From assembly GCA_028284675.1 (NCBI GenBank), contig JANQRI010000052.1, forward strand, positions 19,684 through 83,683: DNA of 64,000 nt. Direction: 5' to 3'. This document shows positions 42,016 to 51,566 of this stretch, piece after piece (the first letter of the stretch is position 1; each line of letters starts with the position of its first letter). Both the position numbers and the translations under genes were made by a program. The stretch is from Gammaproteobacteria bacterium (GTDB lineage Bacteria; Pseudomonadota; Gammaproteobacteria; HTCC5015). The notes beneath the pieces were generated by a model that saw only the letters and a program-made list of their open reading frames with translations, did not search any database and was not told the origin of the DNA.

Positions 42016-43950
42016 ATGCATACAATCGATATTCGCCCCAGTTTTTCAGCTGTTTTGATCTCCATCTGCCTGTTTGTTGCCGGTTGCAGCGTGACGGGTC
42101 CGCAGCCCCGACCGGGTTCTTCCGCGCCAATTGCTGAGGAGAGCGGCCGATATCAAAAGCCCAGCTTGCGGGCACGGTTGCGGGATTATGATGCACAGGC
42201 CCGTGAGGCATCAACGCCGGTGCAGAAGGCTTATTATCAGTTGCTGGGTGCTGAAACCCTGATGCAGTTGAACAAAACCGGTCGGGTTCGGGAGCGTCTG
42301 GAAGTGTTGAATATGCGTGCGCTTGATCCGGTTTACCATTACCGGGTCGATTTGCTGAATGCGCAACTTGCGCTGCTTGAGGATAAAGCGCCACTGGCCC
42401 TGCAAAAACTGCCTAAAAATAATATTGATTACCCTTTGTTGCTGCAAGCCAATATTTTAAGGACTCGTGCGATTGCGCTGGCTAAACTGGGTTATTTGCA
42501 GGACAGCCTAAGCGTCAGGCTGGAGCTGGATCAGGTGCTGCAACAGCAGCTGCCTGAAAAGCAACAGGCATTAGTATCAAACCACCAGCTGATATGGTCG
42601 ATTCTTCAGACCACCCCTACCGATGCATTGCAGGCCACGCAACGTCAGGATCCGGTGATTAACGGTTGGGTTGAGCTTGCGCTGAATGTGCGTACCGCAG
42701 CCAGAGCCGGTTTGACCCGTGATTTGGCAGTCAACAACTGGTTGTCTCGTTTTCCGGAACACCCCGCAGCAACCACATTGGCAAAAACACTCCGTAATCA
42801 GCAGGAATTTTTATCCGAGTACCCCGCTAATATTGCATTGTTGTTACCGTTACGTGGACGTTTGGCGGGGCCGGCGACAGCAATACGCGATGGTTTTCTA
42901 AGTGGCTACTTTGGGCATGATTCAGCCGGCCGACCAAGCATTCGGATATATGATACCGGCGATAACCCGGAGCAGATCTGGTTGCATTATCAGACTGCGG
43001 TGCAGGAAGGTGCGACTATGATTGTCGGTCCTTTGCAAAAGCGTGCGGTTTCTGAGCTTGTCGGCGCTCCAGGGCTTAGTTTGCCGGTGCTGGCGCTTAA
43101 TTACGCAGAAGAAGCTGAAAGCCAGTCGGCAAAGGTCATACAATTTGGTTTGTTGCCGGAGGATGAAGCACGTCAGGCGGCAGAGCTTGCGATAATAAAA
43201 GGTCAGATGCGGGCGGTGTTATTTATACCGAATAATTCTTTTGGTGAGCGGATGCAAAATGCATTTAGCCGGCGTTATGTCGAGTTGGGTGGCCAGGTGC
43301 TTGCCGCTGAAAAATACTCTCCACAAACGGATGATCACGGTGCGTCTATACAACGTGCTTTGCATATCAGGCAAAGTAAAAATCGCAATTCCATTTTACG
43401 TACGGTGTTGAAGCTTAGGATGAAGTTCGAGCCGCGACGGCGTGAGGATGTAGATGCAATTTTTTTGGCGGCAAATCCGCGGCATGCGCGTAATTTCAGG
43501 ACACAACTGAAATTTTATAACTCCGGAGATGTATCTGTATACAGCACTTCACATGCATACTCAGGTATTGTGGATGCTAAAAAAGACCGGGATCTGGATG
43601 GTATTGTGTTTACCGATATGCCGTGGACATTGCAGGGGCCGCTGAATTCCCATTTTGCGGCAGCAGCTTCTTTTTGGCCGGGAGCACTAAATAAATATGC
43701 CCGGCTTTATGCGTTAGGGTTGGATGCGTACCGTATTTTGCCGTATTTAAATCAACTTAAAAACAATGCATATGAGCGTTTTCCGGGTTTAACCGGGAGC
43801 ATTGCAATTGATGAGTACAATAAGATTCACCGTGAGTTGCTATGGGCAACTTTTAATAAGGGGCGTCCTGAGGTGTTAGAGTTTTCTTCGGCTGAGGATC
43901 ATAACTTATTTGATCCTGAGGATGATATTTCTTATCTGGAGACGCCGTGA
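42016..43950 (+). CDS. lpoA: Outer-membrane lipoprotein LpoA (activator of PBP1a)
   Basis: LpoA spans the periplasm from the outer membrane and activates the peptidoglycan synthase PBP1a. The ATG at 42016 gives 644 residues with a lipoprotein signal (FVAGC, Cys24). A helical TPR-like domain (about 50-270) is followed by a periplasmic-binding-protein fold domain (NIALLLPLRGRLAGPATAIRDG, then GATMIVGPLQKRAVSEL, and AIFLAANPRHARNF). The longer frame from 41935 is ignored. It overlaps yraN by 4 bp. Confidence 0.95.
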   Translation: MHTIDIRPSFSAVLISICLFVAGCSVTGPQPRPGSSAPIAEESGRYQKPSLRARLRDYDAQAREASTPVQKAYYQLLGAETLMQLNKTGRVRERLEVLNMRALDPVYHYRVDLLNAQLALLEDKAPLALQKLPKNNIDYPLLLQANILRTRAIALAKLGYLQDSLSVRLELDQVLQQQLPEKQQALVSNHQLIWSILQTTPTDALQATQRQDPVINGWVELALNVRTAARAGLTRDLAVNNWLSRFPEHPAATTLAKTLRNQQEFLSEYPANIALLLPLRGRLAGPATAIRDGFLSGYFGHDSAGRPSIRIYDTGDNPEQIWLHYQTAVQEGATMIVGPLQKRAVSELVGAPGLSLPVLALNYAEEAESQSAKVIQFGLLPEDEARQAAELAIIKGQMRAVLFIPNNSFGERMQNAFSRRYVELGGQVLAAEKYSPQTDDHGASIQRALHIRQSKNRNSILRTVLKLRMKFEPRRREDVDAIFLAANPRHARNFRTQLKFYNSGDVSVYSTSHAYSGIVDAKKDRDLDGIVFTDMPWTLQGPLNSHFAAAASFWPGALNKYARLYALGLDAYRILPYLNQLKNNAYERFPGLTGSIAIDEYNKIHRELLWATFNKGRPEVLEFSSAEDHNLFDPEDDISYLETP

Positions 43951-44309
43951 ATTCTGTGGAAACAGGTCGCCGCGCTGAGGAGCATGCCTGTCGTTACTTG
44001 CAGCAACAAGGCTTGAAGCTGGTGACCCGTAATTATCACAGTCGTTATGGTGAAATAGATCTAATTATGAGGGACGGGGCGGAGCTGGTTTTTGTCGAAG
44101 TCCGTTACCGTAATCAAGATTATTATGGGGGAGCTTTAGGCAGTATTACGCCGGTCAAACAGCAGCGCTTGCTCGTAACCGCTGAACATTACATACAGTC
44201 GCATTCATTAAAAGGGGTCAGTAGTATGCGGTTTGATGTGGTGGCGCTATCGAAGCAGGAAGCTGATGAGCTACAGGTAGAGTGGTTACGAAACGCCATC
44301 CAGGCATAA
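43947..44309 (+). CDS. yraN: YraN / UPF0102 endonuclease-like protein
   Basis: The 120-residue protein has the restriction-endonuclease-like core of UPF0102: RRAEEHACRYLQQQG, NYHSRYGEIDLIMRDGAELVFVEVRYR, with Glu, Asp and the E-x-R triad for a possible metal site. The start is a GTG overlapping the lpoA stop (GTGA). The biochemical role of YraN is not settled. It is convergent with sspB; the gene expected next in many relatives (diaA/gmhA-like) is not here. Confidence 0.93.
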   Translation: MNSVETGRRAEEHACRYLQQQGLKLVTRNYHSRYGEIDLIMRDGAELVFVEVRYRNQDYYGGALGSITPVKQQRLLVTAEHYIQSHSLKGVSSMRFDVVALSKQEADELQVEWLRNAIQA

Positions 44310-44333
44310 GGTGCTGGAAAAGCGTGAGCAGCT

Positions 44334-44720
44334 TTATTTGATAACCCGTAAATGCGGGCGATTGGGTTTTTCTGGTTTTTGCGGTGAGGTTTTGCCTGGC
44401 TCTTTTGCGCGATTATCCTCGTTGAATACCATGCCTTGACCATTTTCCCGTGCATAGATCGCCAGCACCGCTTGGGTGGGCACCACAACCTGACGTGCCA
44501 CTCCGGCGAATCGTGCACTGAATTCGATTTTTTGGTTACCGAGCACCAGACCATGAGCAGCCATAGGGCCTATATTTAGAATAATTTTATTGTTTTCCAC
44601 GTATTTACGCGGCACATCGACGTTTTCCTGTGACGCATCCACCAGTAAGTGTGGTGTGGCGCCGTTATCGATGATCCATTGGTAAATAGCTCGGATTAAA
44701 TATGGTCGGCTGGAGGTCAT
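44334..44720 (-). CDS. sspB: ClpXP adaptor SspB
   Basis: SspB delivers ssrA-tagged proteins to the ClpXP protease. The ATG at 44720 gives 128 residues: TSSRPYLIRAIYQWIIDNG, then the substrate-binding groove (VVVPTQAVLAIYARENGQGM), and a Lys/Pro-rich disordered tail ending RPHLRVIK, the ClpX-binding end. The frame from 44744 adds eight residues with no match. It is the last gene of the leftward petABC-sspAB unit. Confidence 0.95.
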   Translation of the reverse strand: MTSSRPYLIRAIYQWIIDNGATPHLLVDASQENVDVPRKYVENNKIILNIGPMAAHGLVLGNQKIEFSARFAGVARQVVVPTQAVLAIYARENGQGMVFNEDNRAKEPGKTSPQKPEKPNRPHLRVIK

Positions 44721-44835
44721 ACACCTAAGAGTACCCCAAACCACGATCTGTCAACAAGGGGGCCGTAAAAAAAATCTGTTTTTTTGAACGGGTATACCGA
44801 AGTTCGAATAAGTCCGGGTTTTTTCTGGAAATTAT

Positions 44836-44856
44836 CCCGACACTATCGGGTTTTTT
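44836..44856 (+). other. Small hairpin with T-run in the sspA-sspB gap
   Basis: CCCGA-CACTA-TCGGG followed by six T on the forward strand lies between sspB and sspA. Both neighbours are on the minus strand, so as a terminator it would only end rightward transcripts, such as lpoA-yraN read-through past the convergent sspB. Five base pairs is weak. Confidence 0.4.
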
Positions 44857-44907
44857 GATGTTCTATGGTTGCTACGCTATCTAAACTCAGCCGGGAAAAT
44901 CCTGTGC

Positions 44908-45537
44908 TTAAACATGAGGCATCTGACGTTCAACTTCAGAAAGGCTGGCTTGAAACGATGGCCTGTCGAACAGACGCTGAGCATATTTCAGCACCGGTGC
45001 AGCTTGTGCGGGCAACTCAATATCGTAATGTTTTAGTCGCCATAAAACCGGGGCAATGCTGCAATCGACGATAGTGAATTCGTCGTGTAGAAAATACGGC
45101 ATACGGTCAACAATGGGAGCCACTGAAGTAATGCTTTCGCGCAAATATTTGCGTGCCTGGTCGGCTTTTTCTGCGTTATTGCCTTCCAGGTCCTCCAGAA
45201 GGCTATACCAGTCGTGCTCGATCCGATACAGTGCCAGACGGCAGCGCGCGCGGGATACCGGGTCCACCGGTAGCAGCGGCGGGTGAGGGAAGCGCTCGTC
45301 CAGGTATTCCATGATGATGCGGGAATCATATAAAACCAGTTCCCGGTCAACCAGAGTTGGGACTACGTCGTAGGGGTTGATTGCAAGCAGGTCTTCCGAT
45401 TTGTTGACCGGATCTACATTGATTATTTCAACCACAATGTCTTTTTCTGCCAATACGATACGTGTGCGGTGACTGAATGCACAGCTGGGTACCGAATACA
45501 ATGTCATAACCGGTCTGCGGTTGGCGACACTCGCCAT
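44908..45537 (-). CDS. sspA: Stringent starvation protein A
   Basis: SspA is a glutathione-S-transferase-fold protein that binds RNA polymerase in starvation and stress. The 209-residue product has the GST N-terminal domain (MTLYSVPSCAFSHRTRIVLAEKDI) and a helical C-terminal domain. The Pro-x-x-PTL loop (YDVVPTLVDREL) is intact. It lies between petC and sspB on the same strand, a common gammaproteobacterial order. Confidence 0.96.
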   Translation of the reverse strand: MASVANRRPVMTLYSVPSCAFSHRTRIVLAEKDIVVEIINVDPVNKSEDLLAINPYDVVPTLVDRELVLYDSRIIMEYLDERFPHPPLLPVDPVSRARCRLALYRIEHDWYSLLEDLEGNNAEKADQARKYLRESITSVAPIVDRMPYFLHDEFTIVDCSIAPVLWRLKHYDIELPAQAAPVLKYAQRLFDRPSFQASLSEVERQMPHV

Positions 45538-45685
45538 GTTTCCCCCGTTGGTAAGCTAGTGAGTTGTTTGTGATTTCGGGAAGCCAAGTAATGACAGCCC
45601 GGCAGCCCGGTATTTTACATTAATTTTATACAACCGGGGGTGATAAATTCTGGTGGATTTATGAAAGTGCGGGTATATGGAGTGT

Positions 45686-46432
45686 TTACCGTATATCCGC
45701 CCAATACTCTTTTTTCAGGATGTATGATACAAAAACCAGTACGAACAGAAATATCAGCACCCAGAATCCCGTTTTGTGGCGTTGCATTTTTGCCGGTTCG
45801 GCAGCATATGCTAAAAAGCCGGTGATGTCTTTGACGACCTGATCATACTCTTCCGGGCTCATAGCGCCTGGTTTTACCAGCTCAAAGCCGGTGATTATTT
45901 TGTCGTCAGCAGGATCAAAGACAGCTTTTTGCCAGCCCTGCAGCTCCCACAACGCATGCGGCATTCCAGCATTGGGGAAAACAGCGTTATTGACACCCCA
46001 TTGTTTACTGTCGTCCAGATAAAAGGTGCGCAGGTAGGTATATAGCCAGTCGGCACCGTGCGGCCGGGTTCGGGTAAACAGGGTAAGGTCCGGTGGAACG
46101 ACGCCGAAGGTTTTTTCGGCGTAAAAGTCGTCCATTGCAATTTTCATCAGTTCGCCGACTTTGGTGGGTGTGCCTTCTTCGTCCTCAGTGAATATCAGGT
46201 TCTCCTCAACTTCACGTTCCAATAGCCCGAGATCACGGGCCAGGCGGTTATAGCGCAAATACCCAAGTGAATGGCAACCCATGCAGTAATTCACGTAATA
46301 CTTGGCGCCCCGTTGCAGCGATGCTTTATCAGAGAGGTCAATGTTGACATGGTCCAGTGGATAGCTCGAACCGGCCGAGTGCCCCAGTGATGACCATAAG
46401 CTCAAAAAAGCGATAAATATAATTTTTCTCAT
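45686..46432 (-). CDS. petC: Cytochrome c1 of the bc1 complex
   Basis: The 248-residue protein has a signal peptide, the covalent haem site CMGCH (Cys50, Cys53, His54), the Met ligand region near the C-terminal half and one C-terminal membrane helix (about 222-240). Cytochrome c1 receives electrons from the Rieske protein. Its haem is attached by the Ccm system encoded at 17-24 kb. It overlaps petB by 4 bp. Confidence 0.96.
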   Translation of the reverse strand: MRKIIFIAFLSLWSSLGHSAGSSYPLDHVNIDLSDKASLQRGAKYYVNYCMGCHSLGYLRYNRLARDLGLLEREVEENLIFTEDEEGTPTKVGELMKIAMDDFYAEKTFGVVPPDLTLFTRTRPHGADWLYTYLRTFYLDDSKQWGVNNAVFPNAGMPHALWELQGWQKAVFDPADDKIITGFELVKPGAMSPEEYDQVVKDITGFLAYAAEPAKMQRHKTGFWVLIFLFVLVFVSYILKKEYWADIR

Positions 46433-47673
46433 TTCCAGGTCACCCTGTCAGGAACCGCTTTGCATCTCTCATTTTTACTGATGATATACAGTGCGATGAA
46501 AAAACCGAAATAGCCGATGCTCAATAGTTGAGAGAGTTTTTGTTTGATCGGGTCGGCTGGCAGCATTCCAAGTATACCGAGGCCAATAAAGCTGACAATG
46601 AATATGGTAAGCCAGGCTTTAAATGCATTAGAGCGATAGCGAATTGATCTGACCGGGCTGCGGTCAATCCATGGCAGGAAAAACAGAACCATTACTGCGG
46701 CACCCATTGCAAGCACCCCGGCAAATTTGCCCATTAGCCATGGGTAAGAAGGCACCGCTCTTAATATTGCGTAAAACGGAGTGAAATACCAAAGTGGTGC
46801 TATATGCTCAGGTGTTTGAATCGGGTTTGCCGGAATAAAGTTAGCCGGCTCCAAAAAGAAAATATACATTTCCGGAAAATAGAAAACGATTATCGCAAAG
46901 ATGACCAGAAATACAGAAGCGCCGAAAATATCTTTTACCGTGTAATAAGGGTGGAATGGAATACCGTCCAGCGGTATGCCGTTGGCATCTTTATGCTTTT
47001 TGATTTCCACGCCGTCCGGGTTGTTTGAGCCCACTTCATGGAGTGCCAGGATATGTGCCGCCACCAGGCCGACTAAGGCCAGCGGGATGGCGATAACATG
47101 TAACGCGAAAAAGCGGTTTAATGTGATATCTGAAACCACATAGTCGCCGCGTATCCATAAAGCAAGTTCTTCACCGATAAACGGGACGGCACCGAACAGT
47201 GAAATGATTACCTGTGCGCCCCAGTATGACATTTGGCCCCATGGCAAAAGATAACCCAAAAATGCCTCAGCCATTAGAGTCAGGTAGATCAGCATGCCGA
47301 ATATCCAGATCAGCTCACGGGGTTTTTTGTATGAGCCGTATAGCATTGCACGGAACATATGCAGGTATACCACGACAAAAAAAGCGGATGCGCCGGTTGA
47401 GTGTAAATATCGAATCAGCCAGCCCCATTCTACATCCCGCATAATGTATTCGACTGATGCGAAAGCCAGGCCGGCATCCGGCTTGTAATTCATGGTCAGA
47501 AAAATACCGGTGACGATCTGGTTAACCAGCACCAGCAACGCAAGGGAGCCGAAGTAATACCAGAAATTAAAATTCTTCGGTGCGTAATATTCGCTGAGAT
47601 GTTCCCGCCACATCTTTGTCAGCGGAAAGCGCTCGTCGACCCAGTTCAGAGTGTTAGCCAGTAAGTTACCCAT
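46429..47673 (-). CDS. petB: Cytochrome b of the bc1 complex
   Basis: The 414-residue protein has eight hydrophobic helices and the paired haem His residues of helices B and D (STGASAFFVVVYLHMFRAM and FFALHVIAIPLALVGLVAAHILALHEVG), plus the quinol-site PEWY-like motif here read as APLWYFTPF (PLWY). It is one nt from petA's stop. Long C-terminal part after 360 is normal for proteobacteria. Confidence 0.97.
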   Translation of the reverse strand: MGNLLANTLNWVDERFPLTKMWREHLSEYYAPKNFNFWYYFGSLALLVLVNQIVTGIFLTMNYKPDAGLAFASVEYIMRDVEWGWLIRYLHSTGASAFFVVVYLHMFRAMLYGSYKKPRELIWIFGMLIYLTLMAEAFLGYLLPWGQMSYWGAQVIISLFGAVPFIGEELALWIRGDYVVSDITLNRFFALHVIAIPLALVGLVAAHILALHEVGSNNPDGVEIKKHKDANGIPLDGIPFHPYYTVKDIFGASVFLVIFAIIVFYFPEMYIFFLEPANFIPANPIQTPEHIAPLWYFTPFYAILRAVPSYPWLMGKFAGVLAMGAAVMVLFFLPWIDRSPVRSIRYRSNAFKAWLTIFIVSFIGLGILGMLPADPIKQKLSQLLSIGYFGFFIALYIISKNERCKAVPDRVTWK

Positions 47674-48270
47674 CTATGCAGCCCCTATAAGAAGGATCGA
47701 TTCATCTACGTAATGATGCGGAGGGACCTGCATATTGTCCGGTGCGGGCGCACCTTTATAAACACGCCCTGATAAATCAAATCGTGAGCCGTGACAGGGA
47801 CAGAAAAAACCACCTTTCCAATCTGCCCCCAAGTCTGTCGGAGCCACATCGGGCCGGAATGTGGGTGAGCAGCCGAGATGGGTGCATACGCCGAGCATAA
47901 CCAGGTATTCAGGCTTAATGGATCGATATACGTTCTGTGCATATTCAGGCTGCTGCTCCACATTTGCCGAATCCGGGTCAGCCAGTTCTTTTTGTGCGTC
48001 CAGGGTTTTTAGCATTTCAGGTGTGCGGTGCACAATCCACACCGGTTTGCCGCGCCATTCAATAGTGATTTTGCGCCCGGGTTCGAGTTTGCTCAGGTCA
48101 ACCTCAACCGGTGCGCCTGCCGTTTTTGCTTTTTCACTCGGTTGCATGGATAGCAGGAACGGTGCCGCCACTGCTGTTGCACCAATCGTGCCGACGACAG
48201 TTGCGCCCGCAGTCAACACGCGGCGTCTGTCTTTATCGACCTCGCCGGTGCCAAAACTAAGCTCTGACAT
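47674..48270 (-). CDS. petA: Rieske iron-sulfur protein of the bc1 complex
   Basis: The 198-residue protein has an Arg-rich N-terminus before one helix (DKDRRRVLTAGATVVG), a Tat-type signal anchor, and the 2Fe-2S site: CTHLGC (Cys129, His131, disulfide Cys134) and CPCHGS (Cys157, disulfide Cys159, His160). It is first in the petABC operon; its promoter is in the 48271-48445 gap. Confidence 0.97.
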   Translation of the reverse strand: MSELSFGTGEVDKDRRRVLTAGATVVGTIGATAVAAPFLLSMQPSEKAKTAGAPVEVDLSKLEPGRKITIEWRGKPVWIVHRTPEMLKTLDAQKELADPDSANVEQQPEYAQNVYRSIKPEYLVMLGVCTHLGCSPTFRPDVAPTDLGADWKGGFFCPCHGSRFDLSGRVYKGAPAPDNMQVPPHHYVDESILLIGAA

Positions 48271-48445
48271 TATTTGCTCTCCAGCCGTTCATCTTTATTG
48301 TTGATACCAGTCCCTTGTCTTATAGTCCTGGAAAATTTATGTTTGTGTTGCTGTCTGTGCGCAAGCGCGCATTCTAGCAAATTTGTTTCTTGCATAGCCA
48401 GCACTGACTGATGATGAAACCCCTTAATTCTGAGCGATTTTTATA

Positions 48446-49204
48446 TTACACCGGGTTTTCGATATCTATAAAATGGTGCTCTATGCCAAATTTTTGCGCC
48501 AGGTGCTCACCGAGGCGCATTGGGCCGTATCGCTCGGTTGCATGATGGCCCGCCGCAATAAAGTGGATACCGGCTTCACGTGCGATATGCGTGGTTTGTT
48601 CGGAAACCTCGCCGCTCAGATAAGCATCTACTTTCAATGCGATGGCCTGCTCAATAAACCCTTGAGCTGCACCGGTGCACCAGGCGACGGTATTGATCTG
48701 TGCTCCGTCGGCTTCAATAATCAGTGGTGGGCGACCGAGGCGGGCCTCAATGTGCTTATTAACCTCGGTTACGGCCATCCTATTAGGGAGTCGGCCATAG
48801 AATAAGATATCTTTAGCGGGGCCTTTATCCACAACTCCATCGATTTGTAACCCCAGTTGTGCGGCGAGCGCAGCATTATTGCCGTAATCCGGATGTGCAT
48901 CCAGTGGCAGGTGATACGCAAGCAGGCTTATATCACTTTCCAGCAAGGCTTTAATACGCCGCTGTTTCATACCGGTGAGCGCAGGGTTTTCGCCTTTCCA
49001 GAAGTACCCGTGGTGCACCAGCAGTGCATTCGCCTGTAAATCCCGGGCGGCGCGGATCAATGCCTGGTTTGCGGTTACGCCACTGACCAAAGTCTTGATT
49101 TTTGTACTTCCCTCGATTTGGATACCGTTCGGGCAGTAATCTTTAAATCTGCCGATGTCGAGTAGTGTGTTCGTATAGTCGGCTAATGTTTGTAGATCAA
49201 CCAT
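48446..49204 (-). CDS. Nif3-like dinuclear metal protein (YbgI/NIF3 family)
   Basis: The 252-residue protein shows the metal-binding signatures of the Nif3 family: CPNGIQIEGS, LLVHHGYFWKG, LAYHLPLDAHPDYGNN and FIAAGHHATERYG. Members form toroidal hexamers with two metals per subunit; the biological reaction is debated. The start is placed at 49204, because the frame up to 49258 adds residues with no match. It is upstream of petA on the same strand and divergent from the algW-type protease gene, the usual neighbourhood. Confidence 0.93.
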   Translation of the reverse strand: MVDLQTLADYTNTLLDIGRFKDYCPNGIQIEGSTKIKTLVSGVTANQALIRAARDLQANALLVHHGYFWKGENPALTGMKQRRIKALLESDISLLAYHLPLDAHPDYGNNAALAAQLGLQIDGVVDKGPAKDILFYGRLPNRMAVTEVNKHIEARLGRPPLIIEADGAQINTVAWCTGAAQGFIEQAIALKVDAYLSGEVSEQTTHIAREAGIHFIAAGHHATERYGPMRLGEHLAQKFGIEHHFIDIENPV

Positions 49205-49420
49205 CTGGAGCTCATATAGTGAATTCAGCCGGTTTCCGGTTTTGTGAGTCCGGGACAAGGCTGCCGGGATAATAGTCTACACGCAAAAAATGATTTCGAG
49301 TATTGATCATCACAGTTATTCTGCCGGGTTGGAGGCAAGAGCTGTAAATTAGGTTAAAATCGGCGCCGCTATTTTATCGGGTGCATATTTGTCTTTTGCT
49401 GGGTGAGGCTGGAGATCATA

Positions 49421-50569
49421 GTGAAATCATTATCTTTTGTTTTAAAAGCCGGTGCGGTGGGAGTTTTGACTGCATTGGTTCTTGTTTTTTTTATTTTGGA
49501 TGATAACGAACAGAGCATCCAGAATCAGGCGGCATTGGAAACCCTGAATCAGGGCAACTTGCCAGGGGCGGTTCATTCTGGGCGTCTGAGCGGACCGTTT
49601 TCTTATGCGGATGCGGTCTCGCAGGCATCTCCCTCAGTTGTGAATATTTATACCACGAAAACTGTACAGACAGAGGGTGGAGGGCTCGGCAGCCCATTAC
49701 TTGAGCGTTTTTTTGGTATCCCGCGTCGCCCGCAGAACCGGCGGCAGTCCGGGTTGGGTTCGGGTGTGATATTCAGTGAGCAGGGGCATATTGTTACAAA
49801 TTATCATGTGGTGAATGCTGCTGATGATATCCGTGTGATTCTATATGATGGTCGTGATTTTGCGGCAGAGGTCATTGGTGCTGACCCGGAGACTGACCTG
49901 GCGATATTAAAGATTCCGGCCGGCATGCTGGTTCGGATTAATCTGGGGCAGTCGGATAGTTTGCGTGTCGGTGATGTTGTATTGGCAATTGGTAACCCTT
50001 TTGGGGTCGGTCAGACCGTCACCATGGGTATTATCTCGGCAACCGGCCGTGATCGTGTGGGGTTAAACACATTTGAAAATTTCATCCAAACCGATGCGGC
50101 TATTAACCCCGGCAACTCCGGAGGTGCGTTGGTTAATGCGGTGGGTGAGCTTATTGGTATTAATACAGCTATTTTCAGCCGGGACGGTGGTTCCCAGGGT
50201 ATCGGTTTTGCGATTCCGGTGGATATGGTCAGAAAAGTACTTACACAAATTATCAGTCACGGCGAAGTTATTCGTGGCTGGCTGGGAGTAGAAGCGCATG
50301 ATATCCCGGCGGCTAATCGGCCGCCGCTTGATGTCAAAGGGGTGATCATTGCAGGGGTGTTTCGTGAGGGTCCGGCTGATAAAGCGGGCTTGCGCCGTGG
50401 CGATGTGATTACCCAGATCAACGATGAAGTCATAAGCGATACCCATAAGCTGTTGGAGGTTATTTCTGACAGCCCGCCGGGCACAAAGCTTGAGGTTAGT
50501 GTCTGGCGGGATAATGAGTATCAGCAGATTGGCGTCGTGCTGGCGCAAAGGCCTCAAACCCGCCAATAA
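49421..50569 (+). CDS. algW: AlgW/DegS-type periplasmic serine protease
   Basis: The GTG at 49421 is preferred, as GGAG at 49411-49414 lies six bases before it; the first GTG of the frame (49403) would put that site inside the gene. The 382-residue protein has one N-terminal membrane anchor, a trypsin-like domain with triad His (IVTNYHVVNAADD), Asp (ETDLAIL) and Ser (NPGNSGGALVN), and one C-terminal PDZ domain (GVIIAGVFREGPADKAGLRRGD). Proteases of this type cut an anti-sigma factor (RseA/MucA) when misfolded outer-membrane proteins bind the PDZ domain, starting the envelope stress response. Single PDZ distinguishes it from DegP. Confidence 0.93.
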   Translation: MKSLSFVLKAGAVGVLTALVLVFFILDDNEQSIQNQAALETLNQGNLPGAVHSGRLSGPFSYADAVSQASPSVVNIYTTKTVQTEGGGLGSPLLERFFGIPRRPQNRRQSGLGSGVIFSEQGHIVTNYHVVNAADDIRVILYDGRDFAAEVIGADPETDLAILKIPAGMLVRINLGQSDSLRVGDVVLAIGNPFGVGQTVTMGIISATGRDRVGLNTFENFIQTDAAINPGNSGGALVNAVGELIGINTAIFSRDGGSQGIGFAIPVDMVRKVLTQIISHGEVIRGWLGVEAHDIPAANRPPLDVKGVIIAGVFREGPADKAGLRRGDVITQINDEVISDTHKLLEVISDSPPGTKLEVSVWRDNEYQQIGVVLAQRPQTRQ

Positions 50570-50620
50570 TGATAGTTGGGCAGTTGAGGTCTTGAGTTTT
50601 TTGTCCGGTTGGTCTCTGCG

Positions 50621-51133
50621 CTATTTGCTATGGTTGTCTGATACCCGCTTTAGAAATGCAGCAAAAATATCTTCAATTACGGGCAGCTGATTCACCAGGC
50701 TATGGTCGCTGTCCATCAGGTGTAGTGTACTCCCGCATTGCTGTGCGAAGCGTATGACATTGTTAGGCGGAACAATTTCATCACCCCAGCCATGTACCGC
50801 TTCTATAGCGCCGGCTAACGGTGTCAGCTTATTTTCGGAGTAACCTGGCAGGTAGACTGCGGGTGCAAGCAGAAACAAGCCCTGCGGTTTTAGCACCGGT
50901 GATGCGGCGATAGAAACATATCCGCCCATGCTAGAGCCGGCCAGTATCAGTGTACGGTCGGCTGTGGGGTTTAATTCCAGTAGTTTTTCTATTCTTGCTT
51001 CCGCACTTAAGCCACGATAGTCCGGGCTTTCCACATCAAAACCATGGCTCCGGCCTATTTCGGCCAGACGTTGAATTTTAATGCCCCAGGGCTCGCTGTC
51101 TTTGCCGTGAGCAAAGTAGATTAGTTTCTCCAT
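50621..51133 (-). CDS. Small alpha/beta hydrolase (YqiA-like)
   Basis: The 170-residue protein has the hydrolase nucleophile elbow GSSMGG, the acid Asp in HGWGDEIVPP, and the His in DSDHSLVN. This is the complete triad of a short esterase. It overlaps yciA by 1 bp. The substrate is unknown. Confidence 0.85.
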   Translation of the reverse strand: MEKLIYFAHGKDSEPWGIKIQRLAEIGRSHGFDVESPDYRGLSAEARIEKLLELNPTADRTLILAGSSMGGYVSIAASPVLKPQGLFLLAPAVYLPGYSENKLTPLAGAIEAVHGWGDEIVPPNNVIRFAQQCGSTLHLMDSDHSLVNQLPVIEDIFAAFLKRVSDNHSK

Positions 51134-51522
51134 CAGCGTAAACAGATCGGAACGGGCCTGCCGTTCTCATCAATGGCAACATAGGTGAATATGGCTTCTG
51201 TCGTGCAATGGGGGTCTATTGCAATGTTTCTTTCGACCCAAACCTCCACGTTTATTTTCATGGAAGTGTTACCTTGCTGCATGAGTTGTGCGTAGCAGCT
51301 GACCAGGTCCCCGACCGATATCGGGTACAAAAAGCTCATTGCATCCACTGCAACCGTAGTGACCCGGCGCTTTGCCACTCTGCGGGCAACCACAGAAGCG
51401 CCCAGGTCCATTTGTGCCATAACCCAGCCGCCGAAAATATCGCCGTTGGCATTAGTATCAGCCGGCATCGCAATTGCCCGTGATACCAGCTCGCCTTTCG
51501 GTTGTCGGGGTTTAGTCGCCAT
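51133..51522 (-). CDS. yciA: Acyl-CoA thioesterase YciA
   Basis: The 129-residue hot-dog-fold protein matches YciA in MPADTNANGDIFGGWVMAQMD (motif with the catalytic Asp) and VGDLVSCYAQL. YciA hydrolyses acyl-CoA thioesters. It is upstream of the hydrolase gene, and both are on the minus strand. Confidence 0.95.
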   Translation of the reverse strand: MATKPRQPKGELVSRAIAMPADTNANGDIFGGWVMAQMDLGASVVARRVAKRRVTTVAVDAMSFLYPISVGDLVSCYAQLMQQGNTSMKINVEVWVERNIAIDPHCTTEAIFTYVAIDENGRPVPICLR

Positions 51523-51566
51523 ACATCATGCCTGCACAGTTTTTCAGGCGTATGTGGATACGCTTG

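Noticed and set aside
44801..44830. T-arm-like sequence GTTCGAATAAGTCC, possible tRNA
   Set aside because: No acceptor stem or anticodon arm can be drawn around it.
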